Source of the DNA: Janthinobacterium lividum
GTDB taxonomy: Bacteria; Pseudomonadota; Gammaproteobacteria; Burkholderiales; Burkholderiaceae_D
NCBI RefSeq assembly: GCF_023509035.1
Contig: NZ_CP075583.1
Location: 5,704,001 to 5,768,000 of the forward strand
DNA: 64,000 nt
Direction: 5' to 3'
Within the stretch, counting starts at the first letter, position 1. Each line of letters opens with the position of its first letter. This document shows, piece after piece, positions 54,823-63,931 of the stretch. A program made the position numbers and the translations under genes. Below the pieces are notes generated by a model that saw nothing but the letters and a program-made list of their open reading frames with translations, ran no database searches and was not told the origin of the DNA.

Positions 54823-55715
54823 GAAGCCACCTTTCGGGCGTGCCACAACCGCGCCAGCCATTGCAGCAAGGAGTCCAGGCTCAATATCAACACCAGCGCG
54901 CTGATGAACAGTACCATCCCCGCAAAACCATGCAGGAAACCCTGTCCTGCGGCATCGCCGAAATAATATGTGACCAACGTCAATGTGACCACGCGCGTCA
55001 CGTTTGCGGTAAAGGAAATGGGGATAATCAGGATCGCCAGGCCTATATTGCGGATGGCCGAGGTATGACGCACCAGATTCAGATAGAACAGGCCAAGCGC
55101 TTCCAGCGTCAGCAGCGTTTGCAGACCGGCGCAAGCATCGGCGACCAGAAGCTGGTATTGGCCGATCTGCAGAATCACGCCCGTGCGTGCGATCGGATAG
55201 CCGAACCAGAACAGGATATGCTCACACACATACGAGACAGCCATCTTCATCGGCAAGGTCAGCGCACTGACGACCGAGCTTGGCAACGGAATCATGAACA
55301 ACATGAAGAAGAACGGAAACCAGGCCACGCGCAGCGCCTCTGTGCCCAGCTTGAGCACCAGGATGGCCGCCGTGAGCATGACAAATGAGCCAATCTCGAA
55401 GGCAAGAATCTGCTGGGAACGGCCGGCAATATAAATCAAGAGCCCGGCGACGAAAAGCAGCCAGCCAAACAGTGGTGCGCGGTTAAATTGCGCAACGGCC
55501 AATATCTGTTCGCGCTGGCGCCAGATGAGCCAGAACGCGAGCAGCAGAATAATGGGACCGTGCGCCTGTTCCTCGGTCATCCAGATGCCGGTGAACAAGT
55601 TGTAAAACGATGGCACATACAGCACTGCGAATCCAACCACTACAGGCAGCCATTCCAGCAGAAAATCGCGGCCTTGCAGCTTGCTCACCAGGTTAGGTCG
55701 AGTGCTCGTATTCAT
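54819..55715 (-). CDS. xrtB: type B exosortase
   Basis: Membrane cysteine transpeptidase-like enzyme that processes PEP-CTERM tails, 298 residues with about eight helices. The catalytic triad is in place: Cys195 in VADACAGLQTL, Arg241 in TANVTRVV, His262 in GFLHGFAGM. Type B is inferred from co-occurrence with EpsA, EpsI and EpsL and from the length. At least three possible substrates with PEP-CTERM tails lie in this window. The start overlaps the epsG stop (TGATG). Confidence 0.92.
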   Translation of the reverse strand: MNTSTRPNLVSKLQGRDFLLEWLPVVVGFAVLYVPSFYNLFTGIWMTEEQAHGPIILLLAFWLIWRQREQILAVAQFNRAPLFGWLLFVAGLLIYIAGRSQQILAFEIGSFVMLTAAILVLKLGTEALRVAWFPFFFMLFMIPLPSSVVSALTLPMKMAVSYVCEHILFWFGYPIARTGVILQIGQYQLLVADACAGLQTLLTLEALGLFYLNLVRHTSAIRNIGLAILIIPISFTANVTRVVTLTLVTYYFGDAAGQGFLHGFAGMVLFISALVLILSLDSLLQWLARLWHARKVAS

Positions 55716-56587
55716 CAGAAGTCCACCAATACCGAGCCAATTACTTGCGCGCCGCTATGCAGCATCTGTTCAGTCATGGCATTGATGTCGGCGACAGGGG
55801 TGTAATTCTTGCGTGCCACCAGCAGTACGCCACCGGTGCGTGCGGCTAGGGCCAACGCATCGGAACCGAGCGAGAATGCCGCCGAGTCATACAGCACGAC
55901 GTCATATGTCGCTTCGAGCTCGGCGCGCAAGGTGGAAAATGCCGGGCGGCTCAACAGTTCCTGCGGATTCGGCGGCAAGGTGCCCGCGCCCAGCACGGAC
56001 AGGTCGACAAACGATTCAATGCGCGTGATCACATCGCGTTCGGCTCGACCGGCCAGGATGTCCGACAAACCCTGGCGTCCCTCCATGCCGAAAATCTCGT
56101 GCTGGCTGGGATTGCGCAAGTTGGCGTCGACCAGCAAAGTCTGTTCGCCCAACTGGGAAAATACCACGGCCAGGTTGGCAGCAAACAAGCTGGTGCCGTC
56201 ACCATCATTGACACCGACCACCACGAGCGATTTTCGGCCCAGCGCCATCCAGCGCAACATCAGCTGGCTGCGGATGGCGCGCAAGGTTTCCACCTGCGGG
56301 CTGAAAGGCTGATAGGCAGCGATCAGCTTGTCGGAATACTTGCCCTCGCCCTGCTGCAGATAGGGATAGTCAAACTGGCGCGCCAGGACTTGCTGGATAT
56401 CCGCCTCAGTCACCAGCCCCAGACGCTGGGCGGCCTCGCCAAAGCGTATGCCCAACTCTTTTTGCATGCGCAGGACACGTTCGGCACTTTCAGGCGTGAT
56501 CTTGCCCAAGGAAAGCAAAAGTGCACCGATGCTTGAGTCGGCAGTCCGCGGCGTCGCAGATACTAGCGGTTGCAATGCTGGATTCAT
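55715..56587 (-). CDS. epsG: EpsG, chain-length tyrosine-kinase-like ATPase
   Basis: Cytoplasmic partner of EpsF, 290 residues. An N-terminal MshEN-like domain (LGKITPESAERVLRMQKELG) is followed by a BY-kinase/MinD-like fold with GVNDGDGTSLFAANLAVVF (125-143), LLVDANLR (151-158) and YDVVLYDSAAF. The P-loop Lys is replaced by Thr132, seen often in EpsG-like proteins, so kinase activity is doubtful. The terminal Tyr cluster of classical kinases is absent. It overlaps xrtB. Confidence 0.87.
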   Translation of the reverse strand: MNPALQPLVSATPRTADSSIGALLLSLGKITPESAERVLRMQKELGIRFGEAAQRLGLVTEADIQQVLARQFDYPYLQQGEGKYSDKLIAAYQPFSPQVETLRAIRSQLMLRWMALGRKSLVVVGVNDGDGTSLFAANLAVVFSQLGEQTLLVDANLRNPSQHEIFGMEGRQGLSDILAGRAERDVITRIESFVDLSVLGAGTLPPNPQELLSRPAFSTLRAELEATYDVVLYDSAAFSLGSDALALAARTGGVLLVARKNYTPVADINAMTEQMLHSGAQVIGSVLVDF

Positions 56588-56609
56588 GTTATCCCCAATA
56601 CTTAATTAC

Positions 56610-58019
56610 TTAATTAAAACGCAAACTACGCGGCAACAACGATTTGAATCGGTTCAGGCGCGGACGCGTCGGCGCACTCCAGTCGATCGAACCGAGCACA
56701 GGCAATTGCAACAATTCGCTCAGGTCAGCCTCCGAACGCACGCGGCGGTCAAGCATTTCCGCCAGCAAGGAAAAGCCCACACCGAGCAAGCCGCCCAGGA
56801 ACAGGGCCAGCAGCGTATTCAACATGACTTTGGGGCCCGCAGGCTTGATCGGTGCCACGGCAGGGTTGAGCAAAAATATATCGGATTGTTCAGACTTGCC
56901 CTCGATACTAGTCTGCGAGAAGCGCTGCGAAGCGATATCGAAGGCACGCTGGGCGCTTTCCACATCTTTTTGCATCACGCCCATTTCGTCGCGGGTACGG
57001 TTCAACTCAAGCACCTTGTTTTTTTGCGCCGTCAACGCGGCGCGCACGGAGCCTTCGCGCTGTTGCATGATGCCGGCGTTCTTGCTGACCGAATTTGACG
57101 TCACGCGCGTGCTGTCAGCCAGTTCGCTGCGCATGCGTTCGACCTCGGCGCGCAGGCTTTCGTATTGTGGATGATTGCGTCCCAGGCGCTGTCCCATCTC
57201 GGCAAGCTTCGATTCAGCCGTTGCCAGGCTCAGTTTCAAGTTCTGGACCAGCGGATTCGACGCTACATCGGGCGATTCAGAGCCCGCATTGCCTTCGGCC
57301 ATACGCTGGCGCGACGACGCCTCCATCGCCAGACCTTGCGCGGCCACCAATTGGGCCGACAGGTCGTTCAGGCGGTTCGATTCCACGTCGAGGCGGTTAT
57401 CCACGCTGACAATACCGTGATCTTGCTGGTACTTCGACAGGCGGCTTTGCGCCGCTTCCAGGCTGTCGCGCAACAGTTTCGTTTGCTCATTGAAATACAC
57501 GGCCACCTTTTTCAGCGGATCGACTTTCAGCTGAATACTGGTTTTTTGGTACTCATCGGCAAAAGCATTGGCGATGGCCGCGACAAACTGCGGGTCGTTG
57601 CCCTTGAAACTGATATCGACCACACTGCTTTCGCGCGAAGGCACGATTTCCAGCTTGGACAGCAACAGATCCGCCAGCCAGTCACGCACGGTGCCCTTGC
57701 CTTCAGTGACCTCATTGAACTGGGCAATGACGGCGGGACTTTCCGCCAGCCGTAGTTGATCGACGACCTTCAGCGCCACGTTCTTGCTGCTGATAATGTC
57801 GATTTGCGTCGTCATATAGCCAGGTAACAACTGCATAGGCAATGCCAGTCCGGTCACCGGATCGACGCCTTTGTAGCTAATCAATACGGACGCCGTCCCC
57901 TTATAGGTCTTGGGCAGCATGAGGCTGACCGCCACCGTCGCCCCGACCGTGATGAGCAAAGTGAATAGCAAGATTCGTTTGCGGACAAACAAGACGAGTA
58001 AAAACTGGTGGAAATTCAT
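56610..58019 (-). CDS. epsF: EpsF, polysaccharide chain-length determinant
   Basis: Wzz/GNVR-type inner-membrane protein, 469 residues, with N- and C-terminal membrane helices. The N-terminal Wzz part (LLITVGATVAVSLMLPKTYKG), a long periplasmic coiled coil (about 170-360) and a Pro-rich second helix region (NPAVAPIKPAGPKVMLNTLLA) are clear. It regulates polymer length with EpsG. Twenty-two bases separate it from epsG. Confidence 0.9.
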   Translation of the reverse strand: MNFHQFLLVLFVRKRILLFTLLITVGATVAVSLMLPKTYKGTASVLISYKGVDPVTGLALPMQLLPGYMTTQIDIISSKNVALKVVDQLRLAESPAVIAQFNEVTEGKGTVRDWLADLLLSKLEIVPSRESSVVDISFKGNDPQFVAAIANAFADEYQKTSIQLKVDPLKKVAVYFNEQTKLLRDSLEAAQSRLSKYQQDHGIVSVDNRLDVESNRLNDLSAQLVAAQGLAMEASSRQRMAEGNAGSESPDVASNPLVQNLKLSLATAESKLAEMGQRLGRNHPQYESLRAEVERMRSELADSTRVTSNSVSKNAGIMQQREGSVRAALTAQKNKVLELNRTRDEMGVMQKDVESAQRAFDIASQRFSQTSIEGKSEQSDIFLLNPAVAPIKPAGPKVMLNTLLALFLGGLLGVGFSLLAEMLDRRVRSEADLSELLQLPVLGSIDWSAPTRPRLNRFKSLLPRSLRFN

Positions 58020-58079
58020 GGTTAACTCTCATATCAGTAAAACAAAGCCAGTCAGGCCAGCGCGCCGGAACGATTCAGC

Positions 58080-58868
58080 TTAAAACAAACTTTCTTTGAC
58101 ATACACAACATCATCGATTTGAACGATGTCGTCATGCTTGGCATCGAGCACTTGCATGACGCCTGCAGCATCGCGGCGCTTGATGCGCACGCCACGCTCG
58201 GTACCGCGCTGCGTCAAACCTCCGCCAACGGACAGGGCTTGCAACACAGTCATCGAGCGCTCCAGGCGGAACGCTCCCGGACGCTGCACTTCGCCATAAA
58301 TATAAAAGCGCGGTGCCCGTTCGACATACAGGACATCGTTGCCAGTCAAGTCAAAGTCGCGGGCCAGATCTGCACTGCGCATCATGTCGACGATGTCAAC
58401 AGTCTCTTTGGTGGTGGTGCCAGCACGCTTGCGTATCAAGCTAACCACATCGCCACCTTCAGGACTCTGGCCGCCAGCCATGGCCAGAATATCGAGCAGA
58501 CTACGCTTGCCCTCAATCGGATAGCGCCCCGGGCGATTTACCTGACCCAGCACAGACACTTGTTGGCTCTGCAATGCAGTCACAATGATGTTGACCTGAG
58601 CCTTGCGTAAAAAACCGCCGCTTTCAAGCGCCTGGCCAAGCTTTTTCTCTGCCGCAGCAACAGACAAGCCTCCCACACCAACGGTCCCGACCAAAGGGAA
58701 GGTAATGTTGCCGGCCTCGCTGACGCGTGTTTCCAGACCAAGATCAGGACTGCCGTACACGGAAATCTTCAGCACATCACCAGCACCGAGCAATACCTCG
58801 GCGGCGCCTGCCATACCAACGCTGCAAGCCATCAGTACAGCTGCCATCCACATTGCAAGTCGTTTCAT
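58080..58868 (-). CDS. epsE: EpsE, polysaccharide export protein
   Basis: Wza-family outer-membrane exporter, 262 residues. Signal peptide 1-22 (start at 58868); a Poly_export domain (LLGAGDVLKISVYGSPDL) is followed by two SLBB domains (VSVLGQVNRPGRYPIEGKRS; FYIYGEVQRPGAFRLERSM). No clear lipobox. It forms the channel for exopolysaccharide with EpsF and EpsL. Placed between epsD and epsF. Confidence 0.9.
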   Translation of the reverse strand: MKRLAMWMAAVLMACSVGMAGAAEVLLGAGDVLKISVYGSPDLGLETRVSEAGNITFPLVGTVGVGGLSVAAAEKKLGQALESGGFLRKAQVNIIVTALQSQQVSVLGQVNRPGRYPIEGKRSLLDILAMAGGQSPEGGDVVSLIRKRAGTTTKETVDIVDMMRSADLARDFDLTGNDVLYVERAPRFYIYGEVQRPGAFRLERSMTVLQALSVGGGLTQRGTERGVRIKRRDAAGVMQVLDAKHDDIVQIDDVVYVKESLF

Positions 58869-58923
58869 GATTTGCTCTATCCTTTTAAAAACTCTGTTGT
58901 ACCCCAAAATACCTGCCTGCTCT

Positions 58924-59908
58924 TTACTTCAAGCCAAGCCCGGCGCGCGCATCAACCTCGCTATTGTTAGCCGCCGGTGCCGGCGGTGCAGCAACGGGCG
59001 CCGCCGCCGGCACTGAAACGGCTGCAGCGGATGCGGATGCTGACTTCTCGGTCTTGTTCAGGTATTCGATCTTGGCGCTGGCGCGCAAACGTTTCAGCTC
59101 GGCTTCTGCGGCATCCTTGTTCTTCTTATTGAAGAGGAACTGTTCGATCTGCCGCGTCGCTTGCGCCAGGGCCACCGGGCTCTCCTTGATATCGGCCAGG
59201 GAAATCAACAAGGTACGCTCACCTTCGCGGACGATGAACAGCTGACCTGCCGGCATTGCCGCCAGCTTGGCACTCAATTCAGGCGCGAGATCGGCACTGG
59301 TACGCGACAGTTGCATACGGCCATACTTGACATGATTCGTGTCCAACCATGCCGCCACTTCTTCCAGCGACTTCGCACGATCCATCATTTTCTTCAACTC
59401 ATCATTCATGTCGGCCGAGGCGATAACCAGTTCACGCATATCAAACTGTTTGCGCTGGCTAAAGTACTGCGGATTCTTGTTAAAGTACTCCTCCACCTCG
59501 GCCGCTGTCGGCTTCGCAATCACACCGATGCGTTTTTGCATATACGCTTGGGCAACGATCAACGCCTTGGCACGTTCAACAGCTTGCACCACCTTGGGGT
59601 CACGGTCGATTTTTTTCTTTCACGGCCTCATTTTGCAATAACTGGCGGTCGATCAAGGACTCCAGCAATTGCTTGCTGGCCGCTTCCTGCTGAACGGCGG
59701 GTACATTGGCATGCTGCAGCTCGTCATTCAGTTGCAATACCGTGATTTCCTCGCCGTTGACGCTTGCCAGGGCCTGGCCGGCCTTTTTTTCCTTGCCTCC
59801 ACAGGCCGTCAGTCCGACGACGGCGAAGACGGCCAACGCAGCGCACAACAATCGCGTATTGACGACTGATCTGCGGAGTGTCAAAGCAGAGTTGTGAAAA
59901 TGATTCAA
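58924..59908 (-). CDS. epsD: EpsD, peptidyl-prolyl isomerase lipoprotein, frameshifted at A7
   Basis: SurA-like PpiC-type PPIase of the EPS system, about 327 residues if repaired. Lipoprotein signal at the N-terminus (AVVGLTAC). The break lies in a run of seven As on the minus strand (59610-59616); six would join LLQNEAVKEK to IDRDPKVVQAVERAKALI. The SurA-like helix (ASVNGEEITVLQLNDEL) lies in the first part, the PpiC-like domain and Ala-rich tail in the second. Likely folds the export proteins. Confidence 0.78.
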
Positions 59909-60413
59909 GATTACTCCTTCGATTTAGCATCCAAAAACGCAATTAATTAACACTACGCAAGCTCCTTCCGACAGGGGAGCATTGCCTAAAACAACACGTA
60001 TCTTCAGAAATCAATGATCTGCTGCAAACAATTATCAATATAGTAAAATATCATACACAAAATACAAGGAAATGGGAAATTATTTGCATAAAAATCTATT
60101 AAGAAGGTTTTAAAACAACTGTTTCTCGTGTCGACTTGTCGAAAAAGCCTACCTGAATGAACTTCTTCCCGAAGTAAAGTACTTTTAAGCAATAGATTTC
60201 TGTTTACGCAATATGTCTTGCTCGCACGCTGCTGATCTACCATACACCGGCAGTGGATGACGGCAAGGATGGGGCGGCGCAAGATGCGAACGTAGAGCAA
60301 GCATAGCTACTGTGTCAGTGGGCGGGGGCTGCAGACTATCCCGAGGATGACCTGCTTGTGCATATTTTATCGCGTATTGACTGAGCGAAAAATAAATCGC
60401 TCCCTCCTGCCGG
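59909..60413. other. intergenic region between epsB and epsD
   Basis: About 500 A+T-rich bases in the middle of the EPS locus. A minus-strand open frame (60004-60300) looks non-coding. The inverted repeat ACTTC/GAAGT (near 60160-60174) is short. I cannot place a promoter with confidence, but the gap suggests that epsD-G-xrtB-epsI-wzy is started here. Confidence 0.5.
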
Positions 60414-61796
60414 TCAATGCGCGTTGTCGCGTTTCAGCACCACCTTCACGGTGCGCATGATGATCCACAAATCGAGCCATAATGACCAGCTACGCAAGTA
60501 ATCAAGGTCAAAATGTATACGTGCCTCCATCTTGTCCAGGGTCTCCGTCTCGCCGCGCAAGCCATTGACTTGCGCCCATCCGGTGATGCCAGGTTTGACT
60601 TTGTGGCGCAGCATATAGCCTTTGATCAGCTTGCGGTACTGTTCGTTGTGCGCCACCGCATGCGGACGCGGCCCGACGATACTCATGCGCCCTTGCAGCA
60701 CGTTGATAAACTGCGGCAATTCATCAAGCGAACTCTTGCGCAGAAAAGCGCCAATGGAGGTCAGGCGCTGGTCATTCCTGGTGGCTTGCACCACCTTGTC
60801 GCCATCCTCGCTAACCGTCATTGAACGAAATTTATAGACAATAATCTCTTCGCCATACAGGCCATAGCGGCGCTGGCGAAAAATCACGGGCCCCTTCGAA
60901 GTCAACTTGACGGCGATGGCGATGAGCAGCATCACTGGCAGCAACATAATCTGAATCAATAAACCCAGCACGATATCGCTACTGCGCTTGACCATGCTGT
61001 TAAAGCCCGTGAACGGTGATTCGCGGATGGCGATCACGGGCATGCCGCCCACGTTGTCGAAACGCGCCTGCATCAGATCGAAAATGTAAATGTCCGGCAA
61101 AAAGTACACGGAAGCCGTCGTATCCTCGAGCTCATCGAGCATTTTGCGGATGCGCGGCTGGGCCGAAATCGGCTGGCTGATGAATATCATCTTGATATTG
61201 TGTTCGCGCACATAGGCGGCAATATCGGTCATTTTACCCAGCATGGGCTCGCGCATCGTCTCCGGCCAGCGGTCATCCGTTCGATCGTCGAAAAAGCCGC
61301 GCACGCTCATGAAGAGATTCGGATTGCGCTCGATGATGGTGGCAAACTTCAGGCTGGCGTCATTGGCACCGATGATGACCACCGAGCGCACTTCGCTGTC
61401 GCCGTCCGGACGCAGGCTGAACCTGCGGCCGGCCAGGTGCCCGGCCAGCAGCACGAAAGGCGTGAGGACGAACCAGGCCAGCACCACCTGGGTATCAAAG
61501 TGATAGGCGAGGCCGGTGGCCGAGCCGAGGAAGGTCAGAATGAGCGCGGTGATCGTCCAGGCCACCAGAATATCGCGCGCATACGCCAACATGCGCCCGC
61601 TGCGCCAGGTACGGTAAGGATCGACGTGATGGAATACCGTCGACGCAATGAAGACGGCGAGTATCATCAACACCAGCGTATAGCCGGTAAATGGCGAACC
61701 CGACAGGACCGTCATCAGATACAGCAAGCCCATGATGATGATCGGATCGAGAACGCGCTGAAAAAACGAAATCAGAGGTATATCATTGACAGTCAT
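60414..61796 (-). CDS. epsB: EpsB, undecaprenyl-phosphate sugar-1-phosphate transferase
   Basis: WcaJ/EpsB-type polyprenyl phosphotransferase starting the lipid-linked unit, 460 residues. Four to five N-terminal helices, a CoA-binding-like Rossmann domain (RSVVIIGANDASLKFATII), and the bacterial sugar transferase domain with a re-entrant helix, VYKFRSMTVSEDGD, SLDELPQFINVL, GRMSIVGPRPHA and WAQVNGLRGETET. Sugar is probably glucose or galactose by family. Ends before the gap to epsD. Confidence 0.93.
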   Translation of the reverse strand: MTVNDIPLISFFQRVLDPIIIMGLLYLMTVLSGSPFTGYTLVLMILAVFIASTVFHHVDPYRTWRSGRMLAYARDILVAWTITALILTFLGSATGLAYHFDTQVVLAWFVLTPFVLLAGHLAGRRFSLRPDGDSEVRSVVIIGANDASLKFATIIERNPNLFMSVRGFFDDRTDDRWPETMREPMLGKMTDIAAYVREHNIKMIFISQPISAQPRIRKMLDELEDTTASVYFLPDIYIFDLMQARFDNVGGMPVIAIRESPFTGFNSMVKRSSDIVLGLLIQIMLLPVMLLIAIAVKLTSKGPVIFRQRRYGLYGEEIIVYKFRSMTVSEDGDKVVQATRNDQRLTSIGAFLRKSSLDELPQFINVLQGRMSIVGPRPHAVAHNEQYRKLIKGYMLRHKVKPGITGWAQVNGLRGETETLDKMEARIHFDLDYLRSWSLWLDLWIIMRTVKVVLKRDNAH

Positions 61797-61804
61797 GTTG
61801 ATCT

Positions 61805-63052
61805 TTAAAACTGTACGCTGCCATTGAACGAAATACCCTTGGCCCGATAGCCGCCGCTATCAACGATGGCGACGCCTTCGCGCCGCTCGTGGAACAGGCG
61901 TACGCCAAGCTGGATTTTCGGATGTGGCGCATAGTTGGCGCCAAGCGAGGCGGTGCGGGTGGTGTCGCGGCCGTCGCCAGGCAGCACCAGGCCGCTGACG
62001 GCAGAGAAATCGCGCCGTTCCTGGCGCAGCAGCGCATCGATGCTCACCTTGGACGTCGCGGCCCAGGTGGCCGCCACGCTCGCGCCCGTATTCAGGCTGC
62101 TCGTCACCAGCGAATTGTCGACCGAACCGAATTCGCGCCAGACGACGCCCGTGAAATTGACCTTGCCCAAAGGCTTCCAGTACACGCTCAGCCGACCATT
62201 CGTGCCGCTGACATCGTGTCCGGACAGCAAGCTGTTGCGGTGGCGCACCCAGCCGCCCAGAAATTCCATTTGCGTGATGCCGCTGAGTTCCCAATAGACG
62301 TTTGCCTTGATCTCGTCCTGGGTATAGCCATTGCCGTAAATGCTGGTATCGAGCGCACCGCGGTTCGGATAGTTGCCGTCCAGGTGGCGCAGCTGCAGGC
62401 CGATGCGGCTATTGCTGCTCGCCAGGTAGTCGACGCCAAATTCCGTCGAGTCTTCCGTCCAGTTGGAAAAGGCCTGCGATGGCAAGTCGTACGAATAGCG
62501 GTTACGCGCCAGGCCGCCGCGCACGCGCCAGCTGGGGTGGAAGCGCCAGGCACCATTCACATACTCGCGGCGCTCCGTGCGCAAATTGCGCACCGTGCTT
62601 TGGAAGTCGCTGAACGGCGTCAGGGTTTGCGAATAACTGGCGCCCACATGGCCTTCCAGGTGGTTGGCGATGTGCCACTCCAGGTCGGCCAGGTAATCCT
62701 TGCCATCGTAGTCGAACTGGCTGAAACGGTTGAAGCTCACCTTCGACCATTTGGCCTGGCCCGTCAGTATCTGGCGGCCGATGGGACGGTTGAACAGAAA
62801 GCCCGCCTGCAGCATCCGCGACGTATCCGAACGGGGGCCGGAAAAACCCGGCACCTCGTCCGGCAAGCGCATCAGGTTGTCATCGTAGGAATAGGAGGCG
62901 GCAACGAAGGGCTTGATGGTGTCGCTGATATCTGCCAGCGCGGCGCCACTGGCCAAGGTACCTGCCAAGGTGCTGAACAAGAGCGCAGCATGCAAGCGTG
63001 GGGGAGCCGTAAAGGCAGCGGCAAGGGCTTTTTTACGCAAGGAATTCAACAT
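61805..63052 (-). CDS. epsL: EpsL, outer-membrane protein of the XrtB/EPS system
   Basis: Predicted outer-membrane beta-barrel of 415 residues. Start at 63052; signal peptide about 1-40 (cleavage near GAALA). Regular amphipathic strands and a C-terminal Phe (GISFNGSVQF) suggest a barrel, resembling the exosortase B-associated EpsL. It may be the final export pore. Eight bases separate it from epsB. Confidence 0.82.
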   Translation of the reverse strand: MLNSLRKKALAAAFTAPPRLHAALLFSTLAGTLASGAALADISDTIKPFVAASYSYDDNLMRLPDEVPGFSGPRSDTSRMLQAGFLFNRPIGRQILTGQAKWSKVSFNRFSQFDYDGKDYLADLEWHIANHLEGHVGASYSQTLTPFSDFQSTVRNLRTERREYVNGAWRFHPSWRVRGGLARNRYSYDLPSQAFSNWTEDSTEFGVDYLASSNSRIGLQLRHLDGNYPNRGALDTSIYGNGYTQDEIKANVYWELSGITQMEFLGGWVRHRNSLLSGHDVSGTNGRLSVYWKPLGKVNFTGVVWREFGSVDNSLVTSSLNTGASVAATWAATSKVSIDALLRQERRDFSAVSGLVLPGDGRDTTRTASLGANYAPHPKIQLGVRLFHERREGVAIVDSGGYRAKGISFNGSVQF

Positions 63053-63092
63053 GGATTTTGTCTTTGAAAGATCACACAGTTGATAGGCAATA

Positions 63093-63782
63093 CTACCAGT
63101 AAATCCAGTGCCCACCAGAAATAATCCAGAACCCCAGCACGCCGTTCGTCACGCCGTGCGCGAGGATGGGCGACCACAGGGACTGGCTACGCATGTACAA
63201 CAAACTGTAGACAGCACCGGCAACGATGCCTGCCAGCCATAAATTATGCTCAAAGCCAAACAGCAACACGCTGATGACGAAGGCCTTGGCACTGGCAAGG
63301 CGCGGATCGGTCCGCAAAAAATCCGGCTTGTCGATCCAGCGCAGCAGGAAAGAGCGCCAGAACAGCTCCTCCATCACCGGCACCACCAGCGCCGCGCCCG
63401 CGATACGCAGCACGACCAAGCTCCACTCGATGCGGCCATCGGTGCGGGGATCGAAGCCGTCCGGGTTGCCGATGCGCATCCAGCTGGCGTCGAGATTAAT
63501 CCACAGCAGAAAAACAACAACACCGCTTGCCAGCGCTCCGAGAATGGCACGCGCGCCCAACGGCGTCCACTGCAATTCGGTGTAACTGCGGCGCCAGTAC
63601 AACAACAGGCCCAGCACGACGCCGATCTTGACCGCGTACAGCCAGCGCAAGTCCTGTGCGGCAACGCCCAGGCGGCCGAGCATGTCGGCAATGAAAATGA
63701 AGGAGAGATAGGCCAGGAATGGCGCTACCCGGGGCAAGGCGGCGCGCTCAAACATGCTGCTGCGCATCGGATGTGGAGCCAC
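63093..63782 (-). CDS. CAAX-type (CPBP) membrane protease associated with exosortase
   Basis: Membrane metalloprotease-like protein, 229 residues. Motifs: VPVMEELFWRSF (Glu138-Glu139, Arg143), FGFEHN (His179) and ILAHGVTNG (His209), the CPBP/ABI active-site set. The exosortase-associated CAAX-prenyl-protease-related group is the best fit. It is upstream of epsL (40 bases). Start 63782 or 63755 (MFERAAL). First gene of the EPS locus, after an A+T-rich promoter region. Confidence 0.82.
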   Translation of the reverse strand: MAPHPMRSSMFERAALPRVAPFLAYLSFIFIADMLGRLGVAAQDLRWLYAVKIGVVLGLLLYWRRSYTELQWTPLGARAILGALASGVVVFLLWINLDASWMRIGNPDGFDPRTDGRIEWSLVVLRIAGAALVVPVMEELFWRSFLLRWIDKPDFLRTDPRLASAKAFVISVLLFGFEHNLWLAGIVAGAVYSLLYMRSQSLWSPILAHGVTNGVLGFWIISGGHWIYW

Positions 63783-63931
63783 GCGCCGGACGCCGTGGTC
63801 CGGAACGCGTGTTTTTCATGACAAACATGCATTCCCCGATGTAATAAATATAATTATATAATTATATCAAGACGGACCGTTGCCGTGGCAAATAATCCTG
63901 ACTTAATTACAACAGGGTCTACAGAAAAGCA
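63783..63931 (-). promoter_or_regulatory. A+T-rich upstream region of the EPS locus
   Basis: Repeated TATAATTA words at 63845-63869 follow a TTGCCA with a 19-base spacer to TATAAT on the minus strand. Probably promoter DNA, spacing not ideal. Confidence 0.35.

Noticed and set aside
60004..60300. 98-codon minus-strand open frame between epsB and epsD
   Set aside because: A+T-rich, no ribosome site, no domain and odd composition; kept as intergenic.
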